A DNA stretch of 64,000 bases from Cruorifilaria tuberocauda (GCA_013365365.1 JABVXU010000015.1:352263-416262); one strand, 5' to 3'; positions 46,401 to 60,801 are shown, counted from the first letter of the stretch. Numbers and translations are program-made. The notes: generated by a model not told the origin, from the sequence alone.

Positions 46401-48600
46401 ATTAAACAATTAAACGAATTGGAAGAGATATTGCCACGTTTCTGAGACCGATTTTGTAGAGATTGGGAGATATTGATTAATCATTGGAAGTGCAGAGAAT
46501 TTCTCTTTCTACCTGATTACCTGCATGAATCGCAATATTTTCATGTTATTTCCTAAGATCATTATAATCATATCAATCTTTTAGTCACTATAAACAGGAG
46601 AAATTTGATGGGAAATGAAAAGAAAAGGAAATAAAATTTATGAAAAAATTTTCAGTTTTTCTTTGCAAAATGATGGTGATGAAAGGATTGAAAACCTGTT
46701 CAAAACACCTGACAGAGTGTTATAGAATGATAAGTGAAACACATGCATAAGTTTCAACTCAACTAGCAAGTTTGACAGTTTAATTAAGTGGAATAAGTTG
46801 AAATTTCCAACATAATATGTGGAACGATAATCGTAATTATCATCTCTATTACTGTCAATATCATGACAATGGGAAAGTTATAAGCTTGCTATAATTCACT
46901 TAACAATTTTATAATTGGAAGACTTGAAGTATTATTATCAATTGATCAAAAATCGAAAACATTTTTGATTTACGTAATATACACCAACTGAAGTTTAATT
47001 GAGGATTTCTTTCAACATAAGCATTATTCTACATCAAGTTTAACATATAAGTTAATAAAAGTTTTGCAAATGTATTTTACTGCACATCATCAATATACAT
47101 GTGCATTATTTAATTAATTCGCTTATCCATGCTTATCAAATTTGAATAATTGAAATAACGAAGAAATGATAATTAGGTATTGACGCAACATAATCATAAT
47201 TATCATCTCTATCACCGTTAGTATCACTGATAATAGGAAAGTCTGTTAAGATATTTCAAATTTTCTGTGCGATAATAATATATTTAATTTAACATCACTG
47301 AAGGCATTTCTTTAGCCTACGGCAAAAATTCATTTATTCCTTCCTCATTAGTGTCATTTGCAAATTACTTCATCATTGTAGAAATCATCGTTAACATTGT
47401 TATCACTGTCATCTTTATAATCATCAATATCATTATTATTATTTCCTTATCCTGTTATATATACACTTTTCTCCTTCGATATCCAGCTGATGGTGCGATT
47501 TGAAAGCAAAAGCTAGTTCATATGCAATCAAACAATGTACGTTCAAACATCTTTTTATCATGACAATAATCAAGTTTAAAATCTTTATCAATCCATTTTA
47601 CTTATCATGTTATTATTGCCGCTATCTCAAATACATATATCTAATCATTCGCTCTGTCGAATTTCCAAATTATTCCCACTATTTCTTAAATGCTTTTGTC
47701 GATTCCTACCAATATTCATTTTAAATTCATCCTATTTCCATTTTGCATCAACATTTGATCTTTTCCACTTCTTCGAATCTTCGGTTAATGAAAAGAGATT
47801 CAAAATTTTGTAATGTACAGCGAAATTACAATTTTTTACAAAAGGCGAAATAGGCAGATTGTGATCGCTTCCATTAATGATCATGTTCACTGATTCACAT
47901 GAAAACAGAGGATTAACTCCAGCAAATAGATAACTGATTAATCCGAACATTGAAGAAAATCAAAGAAATTGTGTAAAAGTCGAAAAAGATGACGACACTT
48001 ATTCAAACAAGATTACACAACTTGATTATTGATTTCGACGTCAGAAATGTATATGATCCATCGAAATTGAAATTAATAATTTACGGGGAAATATTAGCTA
48101 AACCTTCAACATTGTTGTTGAGAGTGAGCAGTGATGGTGAAGAGAAATATTATTTCAATGAAAATATTGATAGATATCAATCATTAGAAGCTTTTGATTG
48201 TGTTTTTCAATTAATTAATTAATTTCAAATTTATCTCGTCCTTACTGATTTTGATTGTAACTCAAACAATTTTTATTTAGCATGAAGAGATAATTAAATG
48301 AAATGTTCCCCATTTTGAACTTTCATCCTCTTCTCTTCCTTCTCCTCATTCAACCAAATTATTTCTTGCCATAGATTTCACTTGGTCATTTTTATCCTAT
48401 CGTTATACTATGTGTCACTATGCATTGGTCAGTTGTTTACGGGTTCCTTCTTCCATCCTTGTCTGTTCTCTTCTTCAATTCAGTTTACCTCTCGCTTTTC
48501 ATCTAACATAAATGCCCTCCATAATATCACTACCGACTCTGTTGCACTTCTTTAGCATGCTAATTGCACGAGAAAATTGGAATTCATCCTTGTGACTCTC
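43494..48600. other. Gene-poor region, part 1
   Basis: About 5 kb of AT-rich sequence with no supported exon. It includes two diverged copies of a ~46-bp sequence sharing AATTATCATCTCTAT (46835-46849 and 47198-47212). A single 77-codon frame at 47989-48222 has fairly ordinary codon use but no recognisable family, no splice signals and a very AT-rich setting; it is probably chance. Confidence 0.5.
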
Positions 48601-50496
48601 ATCATTTCTCCATCATCCTAACCTTTAAAACCTGTAAAATATGAAACGAAAAGGCGGAGCTGACGATGTCGCCTGTTTTGATGCCGTTATATATGGGTCA
48701 TCGGGAAAAGTGGCCAACACGAGTAGCCACAGGGTGGCACCGACTGGAGCAGTCCCACATTTATGCTAAAATAGCATGCTGGCTTTTCATTTCTGATAAT
48801 TCTCCCCTGCTGTTGGCATTCCTCCTGCTGCTACACAAATTTAAGCCTAGCTATGGCCATTTGCCGTTGCTGTAAGGTTCCAACAACAGCTTGGGACACA
48901 CCGGAAATATATTTCGTTGAAATAGCAGCAATTAATGAACATCCACTGAACTCTAACTTTCATTTTCACTGCTGAAAGAAGGATGGTATTTGTTGTTTGT
49001 CTTATTATTCTGATAACAAATGATGGGAACGAATTCATCGCATCACCGTCTCTCCTGTAAAATATCTTCAAAAATATATTTCCATTTTCAAATTATGTCA
49101 AATTGCACATTTCATATGTCACACCGCATCATCATTCATGCAATACATTACAATCTTATAACTATGATGATGTCATTTTATACTGATGACACTTTTTAAT
49201 TATCCCCACAAAAAAATCATACTGCAATAAATTTATTAATTAGTAAAGGGAAAAATGCAAGAAATAGTGCTGTGGCAAAACATTAACAAAATAACACAAT
49301 TGGCCATTTAAATCGATCGATCAGTATGGTGAAGCGATCGGTCACTGTATCAGTTAATGATGATACTTCACCTCTGAGATTAACTTTATCAGCACGAACG
49401 AGCAAAGAATGAGTTAGCAGAGGTCATTTGCTTTTTCCATTTCTGTACTAACATTGTGTAAAACATGAAGTAATGTTCGAGAAACTTCCATTTCACATCT
49501 GAAATTCCGACTTTTCTTAAATTCGAACAGAATTACTGTAAACCGTAAACGGTTACGATTACGTGGTAACATTTCCGTTGCATCTCTTACTGAAATGTTT
49601 TCACTTCTGATTCTTCTCCTGTCCTTCTTCTCTTCCACGTCCCTTCTTCTTTTCCACCCTCTCGTCAATTCTATCTTGTTGCACTATGTTCGTCTAACAG
49701 GTCATTCCTGTTATATTTTGTTCTGTCAGCGATATTTTATAGATAATAGTCTATGCACTATAATGTTATGTTATTTATTTGTTGTTCTGCTATGTGAACT
49801 TTCCACTTTCTCTTTTTCTCCTTTTCTCTCAGCAAAAAGAACGATTGTAGAAAAATTTTTCCTCTCTTTGCTGAAATATCACCAGAGAGTTTAGAGAAGA
49901 AGAGTTTGCTGCCATTCCATGCCGCTTCGTGTGACGAGAAAGAGAACGCACTAACATTATAGGAATGGAAACGCAGACAATCAGTTGTCATTGATACACT
50001 ATGTAACATCAAGGTGAGAAACAAAAAGAAATGTAGCGAAATGTTACAATAGAAGTTGCAGACGATCAGAGAGTGATAACATAGTACAGCACACGGTTGG
50101 TAAGTGCATGTGAAATATGACGAAAACCTTTCGCTGACAAAGAAAACAATAACAAGAAGAACAACATAGATGTTGCTGCGGATTGTGAATGAAAAAGGCT
50201 GGCTAATGCAATGGATGAAAGAAAGAAAGAAATGGAAAAGATAGAGGAATAGATAAAAAAGAAAGAAAACTGGTGCTATTGTTATTGTTGTGATTGTGTT
50301 AGAGGAGAGAGGCATGGAGAGCAGACTGGCTAGTGGTCGTCGTTCTTGACCATTGGGCCTGGCACGTATAAGAACGAGTTAGGATCGATTTTTCTGCAAA
50401 CTTCCAGTTGTAACAGCCAAGAAGCAGCAGGAAAAGCAAGCTTCAATTTCCAATCTATGCCATTCGTTTAACTAAATTTTCACAAAAATTTGTTTA
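48600..50496. other. Less AT-rich block without a recognised gene
   Basis: The segment 48640-48900 has much more balanced composition than its surroundings but no coherent coding frame. It contains ATGCTAAAATAGCAT, a small palindrome, near 48765. A TATAAG word with GC-rich flanks occurs near 50370. The block may be regulatory; I can assign no gene. Confidence 0.4.
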
Positions 50497-50543
50497 TCCC
50501 TCCCTCTCCCTCTCTCGCCCTCTCCCTCTCTCTCTCCCTCCCT
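50497..50543. repeat. CT-rich pyrimidine tract
   Basis: About 47 bp of CCCTCT/CTCTCT on the plus strand with a single G. It is one of several such tracts between 49.6 and 62.7 kb. Confidence 0.85.
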
Positions 50544-50904
50544 TGCAAGGTCCCGAAAACATTTCTTCCTCTGGCTCTGTTAAAGCTGAATGACGAATGA
50601 ATTGATAATGGAAATGGTTTCAGAATTATTTGTTTGTGGAATTGAAAATGGATTGGGAAGGGGAGGGGTGGGCAGAGGTGAAGGTAGAGGTGTACTTTTA
50701 TCACTCTCGAAGTATCAAGAAAACACTGCAACAGTGAGGGAGAGGAGAGGACTGAGAGTTTTGCAATGAAATAAAGTGAAGAGAGAAAACACGGCATTAC
50801 GATTATTATGAAGTGGTCAGTTGCCCGAAGCAAATGAATGGTAGTAATGGTAGTATTGCAAGCTGTACCCGAGGTGCCAGGCGGTACCTTCCTATTTTCC
50901 ATAA

Positions 50905-50943
50905 CATATATATATATATACACATACACACACACACACACAC
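50905..50943. repeat. TA/CA compound microsatellite
   Basis: A TATATA run passes directly into CACACA, followed by CAACAACAAC. It explains the apparent His/Thr/Tyr-rich frames on both strands at this place. Confidence 0.9.
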
Positions 50944-50999
50944 GTACACAACAATAACAACAACAACACAACCAATACGACGTCTATCTCATCTCATCG

Positions 51000-51252
51000 G
51001 AGGAAAACCTTTCTGGTCTCAAACCAAATTCACCCTCTCCCCCGCCTTTCTCCTGATGATGTTTTGCATATATGCACGACCATTACACATACACAATAAC
51101 GAACATAGTTCGCAAAATCGACCTGCTAGCGTGTGGTGCTGTTGCGGGTGCTGCATATTAGGCTTACGGTGTGTGTGCATTGCTAAAATCCCGCGATCTT
51201 CCGTGTGTGAAGCAATTCTAAAAATTCGCGGAAACTAATATAAAAACAACGG
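51000..51252 (+). ncRNA. Possible non-coding first exon with splice donor
   Basis: A less AT-rich segment (GCTAGCGTGTGGTGCTGTTG and on) ends at AACGG|GTAAGCTATC, a good donor at 51253, followed at once by a long pyrimidine run. Frames running toward the donor hit a stop (AAC-TAA) 14 nt before it, so it would be untranslated. It could be the 5' UTR exon of a plus-strand gene whose coding exons lie to the right. The 5' boundary is arbitrary. Confidence 0.25.
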
Positions 51253-54200
51253 GTAAGCTATCTTTTTTTCTCTCTTTCCTCCTCTTTCCCTCGCTGTCTC
51301 TCTCTTTCTCCCCCTTGGTACTTAACAAACAGTACAATTTTCTCCCATTAATTCAAAACAAAAAGTTGAAATAGTGTCAAAGTTTCATTGAGCTTCAAGT
51401 CATTGATGCCTGACTAGCACATTTTGAATGTTTGCTCAAAATATAAATTTTAATTTTAAATTTCACAACATATTTATGGGCTTAAATTTTGATATAAAAG
51501 TAGCTAGCTATCTCAAACTTATAACTGAAGTTTCATTTAGTGTGAAAAGAGATGTCCTGAAATTCAAGTTAATCAGGTTATCTGTTTATACTATGCCACA
51601 TTTATAGTTCTCGAGTTTTTCATCGATACATCTTCAGATTTTCATCAAACATTAAGCCACATAAATATTTTGGCTATACAAATTATTCTTTCATTATTAT
51701 TAAAATAAGAGCAAGAAGAGGGAAGGTGAAAAGTTGAAAGGAAAAATGAGAGTATAAATTTCAAAAAGGAATGGTGTCCTTTTGTTTTTATATTATTAAA
51801 AAAAAGTACATAAAATGTTTCTTCATAATTCAAATATCGATTTGAAATGTATACTTGAACCGCTGAAATAATTAAGTCAAATCAGTGCTTGCATTTAATT
51901 GAGCAAAGAGAGAATTAGAATTTTCATTGGAAATTTTGAGCTAATTCTGAAATTTACCATTTTTCATTAATGAATGGCAATAATTTGGAGAGATAGAACT
52001 ATCAGTACAACTTTAAGTTTTATAGTGCGACAATTATCGAAAGTCAGTTATCGAAAACTAACATTGTTCATTCACATATCACCGCTTAATTTATGAACCA
52101 AGTTCATTAAAATTGCTTTTTATTGTGCCGAAAAGCCAAAGTTTTGATTAAATTTCCTGGTCGATATGATGAATTTAAAATTGAAATTTTTTATCAGAAG
52201 AAAAAATAGTAAAAAATAGCAAATATAGAACAGCAAAAAGTAGCAGCAGATGTTCCACATTTTACTAAAATAAACATTTTACTGATATTGCGAAAATGGG
52301 AAAAAAAGAACAAAATTAAAAATTGAAACAGCTTGCATTCTTTTTAATGTGTCCATCTTGAATCGAATTTCTTCCATTTCTTTTTTTCTCTTTTTCTTCT
52401 CTTTTCTTATTTTATGAATTACATTCATTCTGCTTCTTTTGATATCGTACATTAATTAATCACCTATCAAATTAAATGAGAGTCAAATGATCTTTCGTTT
52501 CGTCCCATTTTTTCTTTTTTTTTGGCAGATGTGATGTATGACATTTTGCTGACTATTTGTACAAAAATTTATTTCAAAAGGTAAAATCGATTAACTAACC
52601 AATGGACAGTTTTGTTTACTAATTTGCTACTTAGAACTATAAGATTTGTTGTAGGATCCATGGTTCCAGTCATTCAGATATATTCTCTTCCGGACTTGAT
52701 TCTCCTTTCCGAAAAATATGTTGCAGTAAATATTCGAACTTTAATTTAACTACAATGTATTTTATATAATCATTCTCAATTTTTAAGGATTAATATGGAA
52801 CATAAATATAAGATTATAGAATAAAACTTGAAAAGGGTATTGTATATCTAATTATGAATTTTTAACTTATGCAAAAAACAGGGGAACTATGTTTCAAGTC
52901 ACATATATTGGAATGATTATAGAAATTTAATGTAAAATTTTCAAAGTAATGATGATGATATCTTAACAGACTTAACAAGTTATCCAGACTGGCCGGCTTT
53001 CGAAATTATTTATTATCTAATTCTTCACTTTATTCCAACCATTTTTTAACTTGCAAATGTTAGGTTATGGGAATGAAATTCTGAAAAACGAAAATAATTG
53101 TCCGAAACAAATTGATGAATTGCTCATTTACTTATTTCTTTTCTGTCCTTTAATTTTCTTAAAATAATATTTATAAACCGAAATAATCCTTTTTATCTTT
53201 TCCTGTTGTGCGAATATAAAAAAATATGAAATTGAGATAGAAAATTGACAGGAATATTTAATTAATTTCGTGCTATGACTAGTAAATATTATTTTATTCG
53301 TGCTATGACTAGTAAATATTATATATAGTAAATATTATTTTTTTAAAAAAATTGAAGTTTTTCTAAAAAAATTCAATTTAAATAAAAAATTTTAATTTTT
53401 ACTTAGTATAAAATCATAATTAAATTAAAATTTCCAATTTAAACTTTCGTCCTTTTCTCTTCCACTCTCATTCCACAGACTATTTTTTGTCATGTAAATT
53501 ATTTCTTGCCACGTGTAGATCATAAAGCTTTAATTTTATTATTAAAGTTAAAATTTTTTTGCAAAGGAGCAACTAATATTCACATCTTTAAGATCTTCAA
53601 ATTTCTGTTCCTCGTTTTCAATCATTTCATAGAATCGTTTTGTAATCTTATTCGGCGGTAGTAAAATAAAATTATTAAATTTGCTGATCAGTTCTATGTC
53701 CTCTAATTTTACGTAATTTTTGCTACTCTTCCGATACGGCTATCTCCGATATGGCGGATTCATTGTAACGCCCATAACAGTTCATTACGATAATTGGGAC
53801 GGCTCATTATAACAACAATTAAGGCAATTTGTTATGACGATTATGATAGTTGATAACGGTCACATTATCGTTATCATATGATAATTAATATATGATAGCA
53901 TTTAACAATGATTTAATTCGTTACTTCATTCTTTTCTATATGTACATTACATATATCTTAATTTCCAACAAATGCAGCAATAAAAAAAAATTTTTTTCGA
54001 GGCGCCGTAGGTCCTTTTTACAAAATTTATCACTTTTTTAACGTTATTTTCATTACAACTCTCTTTTTTCATTTCTTTTCCCTACTGTAATTTACAAATC
54101 CATTCAGTCAATTATTGTTTAGTAATCCATCCATCCATTCCGTCCCGTTCATTTATCACAATCTTCTTTGATCAAAGCTAAATATATATATTTATAATAT

Positions 54201-57200
54201 TTAAGTGTGTATATCTGAAACTGCCACTAATTTTTACGCAAAGAACAGGCGCTTTTTTCCTTTTTTTCGGTAAAAGTAATTGTTAATTTTCGTTTCTCTT
54301 TTTCTTTAATTCCTAATATCACGATTTTTGATTATTTTTGAATTTGAATAACTTTTTAACTTTCAAAATTTGCAGAAATTCAGTGCTAAAAGAAAGCATT
54401 TGTTCATAACGGAAAGAAATGTTTACATCTGCTCAAAGGAAAAAAGAAGAAATTATTATGAAAAAACAGCTGTTTTTGATCTCAGAATTTTAGCAAATTT
54501 TGAAGAGTAAAATTCTTTACATTTTCATAAATGTTTATCCGAGAAACTCTTTTCAAGATTCGATTCGTTTTCATTAAAGATGCATTATTTCTTCTCCATC
54601 ATTTTCCCTCTTCCTCTTCTTCTCTCTCTCTCTCCCTCTCTGTTTCTAGTATCTGTTGATTCTTTTACAATTGGTTCTATTTTAACTCGAACAATTCTTA
54701 TTTTTATAATGTTGCAAAAGTATTGTTTGATGAATAAAACTATTGAGGAAATATTTGAAATTTTTTCAAAATTTGATTCAAAATTCAGCATGTTATTACT
54801 ATTTATATTCGTGGCCTTCTTTTTTTTCTCCCTCTTTCTCTCCCTCTCTTTCTCTTCGATCGCAGTAATAAGCATTTGGTAATATCATTTTTGTTTGTTT
54901 TTGATAGAGAGGAGGAAAAGCAAGCGGAGAAGTGAAATTAAATTAACGGAGGAAAATTAGAAGATACGAAAAGACCGAAAACCTGTAACCGATTGGATAT
55001 AACCTTGCCTTTTTCCAGTATGCTGCATGTCTTAAATAATCTATTTGATAAACAAAATGCTCTGTTTGTTTCATTTTAACTCGGATAGCAGTATTTCATC
55101 TAAACTGATAATTTCAATTTTATACTGATAATTTAAATTCTAAATTTTTGGCAAATTTTCAAATGAAAATTCAAAAATGCTTCTTAAGAAAACAAGGAAA
55201 GAAAAACGATTAAAAAAGAGAAATTTTTTTATAGCTTTTTTTTCCGGGTAGCAATGAATCTTTTTGTGCATTAGCCGTTGTCGGTTCCTTTTTTTCCTTC
55301 GGATTGTCGAAGTTTGGTAAAACTTTCGTCCTTGAAGTCAATTTCCCTTTTTCTTCATTTCTTTTCCCTTTCTCCCCTCTCTCTCTCTCTTCCTCTTCCT
55401 TCCTCTCGTCTCTCCCTCATTTCATTTTGTTTCCTTTTTTTAACTGAAATTATTTGAGCTGAGGAAAAAAGAACAAATCACTCAGTGCAATATTTATTTC
55501 ATTTTCGTTTTCCATTTGAAGCTTTTTTTTGGTCTGTTTAATTTTCATCGATAAGTGTTTATTGGACAATAAAAGTATTAGAATGATATGTTTTCCCAAT
55601 TTATACTTTTTTTTTTGCTGCTTAAAATTGGGTAAGTTTGAATGAATGAAGTAAAGAAGACGTCAAAAATCTCCACCAAATGCCATAATCGGATCAATTT
55701 TCCGCTTTCTTAACTTCTCCTATTTATCATTTATTCTTTCTCTTTCGCAGTATTTGCAGAATTAACTAAATTTTCATAACAAATAATTGCTGCTTATTTC
55801 CTTTTAATCCTAAACATTTTTTCATCCCTCATTGTTATCACAACTCAAAGACATTTCAAAGTTATCATGAAAACCGCTCCTTGTTTCTTCAAATCACTTT
55901 CATCCTACAGAATTAAGTAAAGCAGATTTAATAATTGAATCAGTTCTTTTCTATTATCTAAATTCCAGGCGAATAACAAACGGGAATTAGCGTGAAACAG
56001 CACCATTGAAAATTATCGCGTTAAATTAATTTGTTGGAATTTGGACACGCAAAGCAAGAAAATAAAAAACTGATAAGGTTTATTTTACACTTATCATCCT
56101 TTTATTCATATTATTTTTTCCATTATAGTAATTATTATTTATTTAATTATATTTGTTATTATTTTGAATTAATTTAGTGTAAAGAAAATACTCCACGGAT
56201 TGTATGACTAAATTATTACTGTAAAAGGGATAAAATTAGGAGAAATAAATGAACATTTGTTGCGAACTATTACTAATCTTTTATAATATCACATATCAGT
56301 CAATGATAACGCATACTTAGATTACCAAAGATATTCTATGCTAAATTTTCTGATTACTCCAATTTTTTCATATGTTAAATAAAGAAAGTATTAGGGAAAC
56401 TTATAAACATAGCAAAAATTCAGGTTAACCTTATTGACATATTACATAATATAATGCTTTTTTTAATGTCTCTACGTGCAGAATTAACTTTTTTGCTTAG
56501 CTTTTATAAACAATGATGTCCTAATGAATGAAATTTGTAAAACGAAAACTAATTCAGGAGGGAATCAAGCTTTAATATCTTCAATTGAATGATATCTGTT
56601 GCAGCTGTTTTTTTCTCTTTCTTTCCCCTTTTCCCTTTCTTATGTGTAGTAAAACATTAATTATTAATATGCGATCATAATTACCTAAGCCAGATAGATG
56701 AAAAAAATCAATATAAGTGATAAGATGATATGGATCATAAGATGCCATCAAAAATCATTGTTTTTTCAAAACAAACTAAAAATAAAGGCAAAGGAATAAT
56801 GAATTTTCTCCATTTTTTCATTATCATAAGATGAATTTTTGCTTTCGTGTTATCCATCACTTTTACTTATTTCTTTGTTTTTTTCTCTTTTTGTCTTGTT
56901 TTCTGAATTTTCATAAATTAGGAAAAAACTTTATCGCTTCTCAATGACTACTACTTACTTTTAATACATTTCGTTTTACTGTTAAAATATTGTGAAATTT
57001 AATTCTAGATTTGAAACAAATGTATTATCATCATTGCTTATTGCATATCAGTTGATCGATGGGTGATGCAAATAGCGTTAGAAAGATGGATAAACAAAAC
57101 AAAATCAATCCTCCCTTTTCAGCTTATTTGCTCCAAACTTAATGCTTCAAAAAGATTTTTTCTTCCGACACGACTAGAAGGGTGGGAGGGGCGAGAAAAA

Positions 57201-58170
57201 AGAGAAAGAAAAAAGTAACAAGAATTCTTGAAAATGAATTTCTCTTCCCTCATCATTTGAACATTTCGGTGGGGAAAATAATAAATTTACTGAATAATTA
57301 TAATTTCAATTTAATCAAACAAAAATGAGAATGAATGAGCTGGACTGGGTGAAATAAGCTGTCATTAAGCTTTCAATTTTTTTTCTTATTCAAAGATCAG
57401 CGATCACTGTAGAAAAGAAAAAATGACAAAAGGAGAAATGTGACAGACAATTGAATTGAATGGTTCACCATCTCGTCAAGATTATTTTAAAATAAAAAAG
57501 ATGAAGAAAATAGAGGGAGGAACAGGAGGAGAGAGACAGGGGAAGAAGAGAAAAAATTATGGAAAGGAAAAAGGGATGAATGAGAGAGAAAAATGATTGA
57601 GCAATTGAGGAGAGAAGTGAATAAGCGAGAGTGATGAAAGTTTTTTCCGTTTTTGCTCCTTGGAGAACGACTCCGCACCTTTCCCTCCCAACTACTTTTA
57701 CCTTTTCTCTTTTCGTCGAACTGTAAGGACAAAAAGGAAATAATTTTTCATTTGTTACGCTTTCTTCCTCACCATTTGTGAACTCTTGAATTTATCAAAA
57801 TAATCATATGTGGTGCAACACAGTGCATTTGAAATGAAGTATCCGGATCTTCCGAATTGTATATCCTGATACTTGTATCCGGTATATCGAAGGCGCATTC
57901 TCAATTTCTTTATTGTTTACTTGGCAAAATGATATTTCCTTGACCGATCTGTCATATTAATGAGACTAAAAATGAAAAAAAAAATAAAGATAAATGACTC
58001 AGTGGTATTTCAAAATTCCCATTAAACTATTTTCGTAACCATACTGAATGTTCATCAACAAAACAATCATTTATTACTGAGCAATTTAAAATATTAATAG
58101 ATTGATTTTTGCCCTCATTTTACTTTTAACATTAAATTAATAAATCTACCTTGATTATTTACATGTTGAG
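51253..58170. other. Gene-poor region, part 2
   Basis: About 7 kb of AT-rich DNA with scattered CT tracts (51.26, 54.6, 54.8, 55.38 kb) and a GA-rich stretch (57.5-57.63 kb). No exon with family similarity was found on either strand. It would be compatible with a long intron. Confidence 0.5.
53267..53322. repeat. 30-bp direct repeat, two copies
   Basis: TTCGTGCTATGACTAGTAAA followed by TATTAT occurs at 53267 and again at 53297, in tandem with a 30-bp period; a partial third piece (AGTAAATATTATT) follows. Confidence 0.85.
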
Positions 58171-58179
58171 ATAGACGGG

Positions 58180-58450
58180 AATAGATGGGCGGAGAAAGGT
58201 GGACAGAAAATGACCTATAGTGGCCTTTTTGCCAAGAGATCAACAAAAGTGTATTTGAGGCTAGGAGCGGAATAATATACGACAAAACCATCCAGCTGAT
58301 TGTTTACCGCTTGTGCCACTCTTACAGGCCTTATGCCAAGTCTTTTTACTCATTGCTCCAATTTTTGCTGTTGTTTACGAGATGACCACGTAGACAAGAT
58401 GACCTCAATATAAGTCCCAATCCATCTCATTTGTTGTTTTTCATATTATC
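58180..58450. promoter_or_regulatory. Candidate regulatory block
   Basis: A 270-bp block of balanced composition inside AT-rich DNA, with no coherent coding frame. It contains two TGACCT words (58211, 58400), two TGTTTAC forkhead-type words (58301, 58372) and one CAGCTG E-box (about 58293). The regulatory role is inferred. Confidence 0.3.
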
Positions 58451-58459
58451 AAGCAGCAG

Positions 58460-60760
58460 ATGATATTGTTGACACTTCGCGTTTCTTTTTCAATGCAATC
58501 CTTTTGCAGATGTTTGCCACCTTTTTCTCTCTCCTCTGTCTTCTCCTCACCTCTTTCTCTCTCTCTCTCTTTCGTTACTTCTTTTCCTTTAAGTACTTCA
58601 GTTTATATCAATAGATATATTCAATTTCATTTCTTCTCTTCCATACTGTAGCTCTCTTTCTTCTTTCTATTTTGCTGGGAAATGTTTGTTGCAGATATTT
58701 TTTGATTCCGCCCATTGACCTCGGAAAACCTTCTATGACCTCTCTTGTTCTTTGGTCGAACGGAAGAAAACGATGAAAAATAAAAAGGAAAAGCATTGCC
58801 GGTGATGGTATCCTTTTCTCTCAATAGTGCATTTTTTCCTATCTCATCAGCCTTCTTTCATTATTTTCCCGCTCCATTTTCTAATAGTTATTTTTCCCGA
58901 TCTCGGGAGAAAAATCATCTATGACTTTTAGGAGAAATGATTTCTACTGATATTACTTCTAATAATCACTGCATGGAGAATTATACATTGCGATTAAACA
59001 GATTTAAATTTACTTCGCAGTAAAAGTCTGCAAGTCAGTTGAGGTAATTGTTATTTTCTTATTTCAATAGTGAATTACTCGAGAAAATTTGATGTGTAAT
59101 GCAGGGAATATTTCATTAGAATGTGAAATTTAGACAAAAGAGGAAGCATTCATAAAATTAGAGAGAAATTGCGTTTAAAATTCATCGTTCAATCTCTTTT
59201 TCTTCCTTAAACATCAGTATATTATTTAGAGAAAAATATAGCCACGCTATTACTGTTTATTACAATCAAGAAATTCAAAAGATGATATGTTGCGAATTAA
59301 ATTCAAAATTCTAGCAGTTCGAATATATTTTCAACAAACATATGAATCACCTTTCATTTATTGACTGTGTGCCGAAGTAATTTGACGTAAGTGGAGTGAA
59401 GGAAATCAATAAGCTCAAAATCACTAGCGTAAAAAAGAAAAGGAGTGTTATATTTCATGGACGATTATGCTTCGAGAACAATTGTTTTTTGGATTTACTG
59501 CGAATCAGACAATAATTTTTTTGGTAATTTCCCAATTACTTAAAATTTGTTTTCTGGTTAGATAGTCATAATATTCAAATAATAGTATACTTATCATTTA
59601 CTTTATGTAATTCAATACCAAGAAAATAAGTTATTGCTATTTATTAGTTTTCGTAAAAGTATGGAAACAACAAATTAGAAGCATGAAGAAGATCAATTAT
59701 TGTCTCCACGATTAAAATCAAAGAAGTCATTATTTAATCCATATTTAAAACATATTGAATTTTTAACTAAATTATAAAGTGAAAAAGGAAGCAAAAAGTT
59801 TTCTGAAAGGAATATATGCCAAGATCATCGGAAGAAAAATATTACCAATAGAAAGCAACATGGAAGAAATTGAAAAAATTACATTTCACAATGAATAAAT
59901 AAACAATGGGTTTTTAGGTCTCCATCAGTCTTTATTACAAACAACTTCAATCGTATTTTCCTTCATTCAAAATTTTAAATTATTGATCCCTAATAATAAT
60001 GAATCTTTTGGCAAATAAAAAAAATTATTTTAAAGTAATTGAGTTCTGAGTTTCAAAGCCTATTTTGAGATTACCAAGTTTCAACAGATGAAATGAATGA
60101 AACAATTTCATATACTATAGAGTTATCATTTCTAATATAATATAACCTTTTTACAAAGTCTTAACATATAATATATTGAATTGTGGAATATTCCATATTA
60201 TAATATTTCTCATCAAATGTCATTCATTATTTACAGCAATTATTTTATTACGCTTGATGCTACATTTCTGTTAAATATAATATTATTATGCCAACTTCTT
60301 CTTAATATAAAAATAATTTTTTAAAATACGAATGCTTTAAAGTGCAAAACTTAATTTTTATTTAAATACAAATTTTCTTTCGACCAAAATATCGCTACCG
60401 TAATGGCTAATATCCTTGATAAATATCTCCTCTAGATGTCTAATTGGTCAGTATTTAGCTATTATTATTAGTTTTGATGAAAGATTTGAGTGAACATGTA
60501 ATGACAAGAGGTGAGCAGTCAACCAAAACCACATAATAATGTACTATTTCTTTTATTTCTAACTGTGTGTATCTCTACAAAGTTTATGTTATCTTCTCCA
60601 CTAAATCATCCTCGTTTGTTTAGATTTCTTCCCGCAAGTATCCGATAGTCGGGAAGGAAACGATACTGCAAGATACATTTGAATAAGAAGACATTTAACA
60701 GATCGCATATTTCATTAACATTTGTTACTTGCTGTTTTTAGCCTAAATTGCACAAACTGT
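58460..60760. other. Gene-poor region, part 3
   Basis: No supported exon. It includes a CT tract at 58520-58575, a second TGACCT pair at 58716 and 58736, and long AT-rich stretches from 59.2 to 60.4 kb. Confidence 0.5.
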
Positions 60761-60801
60761 TACGGTATTTTGCGGTAATTTTGAGATCTCAATATCCTCC
60801 T

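Noticed and set aside
47989..48222. 77-codon plus-strand frame
   Set aside because: No family similarity, no splice signals, isolated in AT-rich DNA; cannot be told from chance without transcripts.
49758..50315. 185-codon minus-strand frame
   Set aside because: Composition is Phe/Ser/Leu-rich as expected from purine-rich DNA on the plus strand; no domain, signal or splice evidence.
50480..51238. Long frames on both strands across 50.5-51.2 kb
   Set aside because: They run through CT, TA and CA repeats and give low-complexity His/Thr/Tyr or Arg/Glu products.
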